Origin: an uncultured Alphaproteobacteria bacterium
Lineage (GTDB): Bacteria; Pseudomonadota; Alphaproteobacteria; Micropepsales; Micropepsaceae
DNA: 6,999 nucleotides
NCBI GenBank assembly: GCA_903922545.1
Contig: CAIXUE010000193.1
Coordinates: 1 to 6,999, forward strand
Direction of reading: 5' to 3'
Below the pieces are notes generated by a model. The model saw only the letters and a program-made list of their open reading frames with translations. It ran no database searches and was not told where the DNA came from. The translations under genes were made by a program, and so were the position numbers. Position 1 is the stretch's first letter. Every line of letters starts with the position of its first letter. Below, piece after piece: positions 6,182 through 6,999 of this stretch.

Positions 6182-6204
6182 AATTCCTCCCACGGAGAAA
6201 CGCC

Positions 6205-6999
6205 GTGAAGTATTTTCCGCTGATCTGGGCCGGTTTGTGGCGAAAACCCGCCCGCACCATTCTGACCTTGCTGTCCGTAACCGCGGCCTTCACCCTGCTG
6301 GGTCTGGCGATCGGGGTCAGGGCCACCTATGCGGATATTGCCGCGCATGCGCGAGCGAACATCTTTCTTTCCGTGCCGCGCTTTGACGATGGCTTTTTGA
6401 CGCTGGCCCAGCGTGACCGGATTGCGCGCATGAATGGCGTGCTGAAGATCGGGGCGGACGATGCTTTCCTGGGTTATTACCGCATCCCCAAAAATCAGGT
6501 TGTTCCCGACATGCTGGACCGCGCCTCGCGCGATACGTCGGATGTGCCGCTGACACCCCAGCAATGGGACAGGCTGGAAGCAACACCGTCGGGCGTGATC
6601 ATCGACGATCACACCGCCGCCCGGTTCGATCTCAAGGTGGGTGACGCCTTCCCGGTCCTGACAAGCCCGCCATGGCCGGCGCGCCGCGACGGCTCGCGGC
6701 TCTGGCCGTTCACCGTCATCGACATCATCAAAAATCCCTTGTGGGCCAGAGGCGGGCTCATGCTTGGCAATTACGATTATTTCGACAAGGAGCGCCCGGC
6801 CGCGAAAAGCAGCACGGTGTATGAGCTTCATGTCCTGGCCAGCGATCCGGAGCGCATGGGCGAGATGACTGAGCAGATTGACCGGATGTTCGCCAATTCG
6901 CCCAATCCCACCTGGAGCATTTCCGACCGGGTGCTGGCGCAACTTGGGAGCAGTTATCAGTTCAACATTCCCCTGGTGACCGAGAGCGTGGCCGCGGCA
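6205..6999 (+). CDS. ABC transporter permease, FtsX/MacB type, N-terminal 265 residues (3' end outside window)
   Basis: The GTG at 6205 has GGAG (6194-6197) 7 nt upstream and lies 23 bp after the M56 gene stop; the frame then stays open to the window edge. The N-terminus KYFPLIWAGLWRKPARTILTLLSVTAAFTLLGLAIGV is the cytoplasmic amphipathic start plus first transmembrane helix usual in MacB/FtsX-like permeases. It is followed by a large extracytoplasmic domain (from about residue 40) with SGVIIDDHTAARFDLKVGDAFPV, the characteristic MacB_PCD-like segment, and VIDIIKNPLWARGGLMLGNYDYFD. The remaining three helices and the FtsX core would lie beyond the edge. Such permeases work with an ATPase and often a membrane-fusion protein to move lipids, peptides or drugs, or to transmit force in the envelope; none of these partners is visible here. 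Same-strand close spacing suggests control by BlaI with the upstream genes. A GGAG-covering stem of 4 bp (CTCC 6187-6190) may couple its translation to the upstream gene. Confidence 0.9.
   Translation, partial: MKYFPLIWAGLWRKPARTILTLLSVTAAFTLLGLAIGVRATYADIAAHARANIFLSVPRFDDGFLTLAQRDRIARMNGVLKIGADDAFLGYYRIPKNQVVPDMLDRASRDTSDVPLTPQQWDRLEATPSGVIIDDHTAARFDLKVGDAFPVLTSPPWPARRDGSRLWPFTVIDIIKNPLWARGGLMLGNYDYFDKERPAAKSSTVYELHVLASDPERMGEMTEQIDRMFANSPNPTWSISDRVLAQLGSSYQFNIPLVTESVAAA

Noticed and set aside
1..6999. tRNA, rRNA, CRISPR array, insertion sequence, integrase or att-like repeats
   Set aside because: No repeat arrays, transposase motifs or RNA gene patterns were seen; nearly the whole window is accounted for by plus-strand coding sequence.

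Overview
The window reads as a stretch of Gram-negative chromosome, GC-rich by eye, with every gene on the + strand. The phylum cannot be proven from this sequence. Three things resemble Alphaproteobacteria: the style of the hybrid histidine kinase (KQSGGHI..YSE.GHGTTV, then a receiver with LYTTGYTRNAIVHNGRLD), the BlaI sequence (TVLKLLQIMT-type recognition helix, RRDESQRAHVYEA), and the frequent GTG starts. No RNA gene, CRISPR array, insertion sequence or phage gene was seen.

Region 1 (1-2444) is one tightly packed operon, cut by the left edge. It holds the C-terminal part of a hybrid sensor histidine kinase (ATPase plus receiver). Next come a small secreted protein that looks like a single BatD-type beta-sandwich and a cytoplasmic protein fusing N-terminal TPR repeats to a C-terminal RimK-like ATP-grasp domain. 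Both junctions are 4-bp stop/start overlaps (GTGA, ATGA), so the three are probably translationally coupled. The substrate of the ATP-grasp enzyme is unknown and is the main open question here.

Region 2 (2445-3868) is a single exported six-bladed NHL-type beta-propeller. It resembles the lyase half (PAL) of peptidylglycine alpha-amidating enzyme. It probably has its own promoter, and a 7-bp hairpin covers its ribosome binding site.

Region 3 (3869-6999) is a BlaI/BlaR1-type regulatory module leading into an ABC transporter permease cut by the right edge. The 74-bp gap before blaI carries two ACGAA-N4-TTCGT dyads exactly 21 bp apart, laid over a good -35 element. The -10 lies so close to the blaI ATG that the transcript may be leaderless. 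The M56 metalloprotease partner has an intact HELAH site, but its C-terminal extracytoplasmic part does not look like a penicillin-binding sensor. It ends in a Cys-containing, beta-rich domain. The likely logic is that an envelope signal is sensed by this protease, BlaI is cleaved or released, and the operon including the FtsX/MacB-type permease is de-repressed. The signal is unlikely to be a classical beta-lactam.
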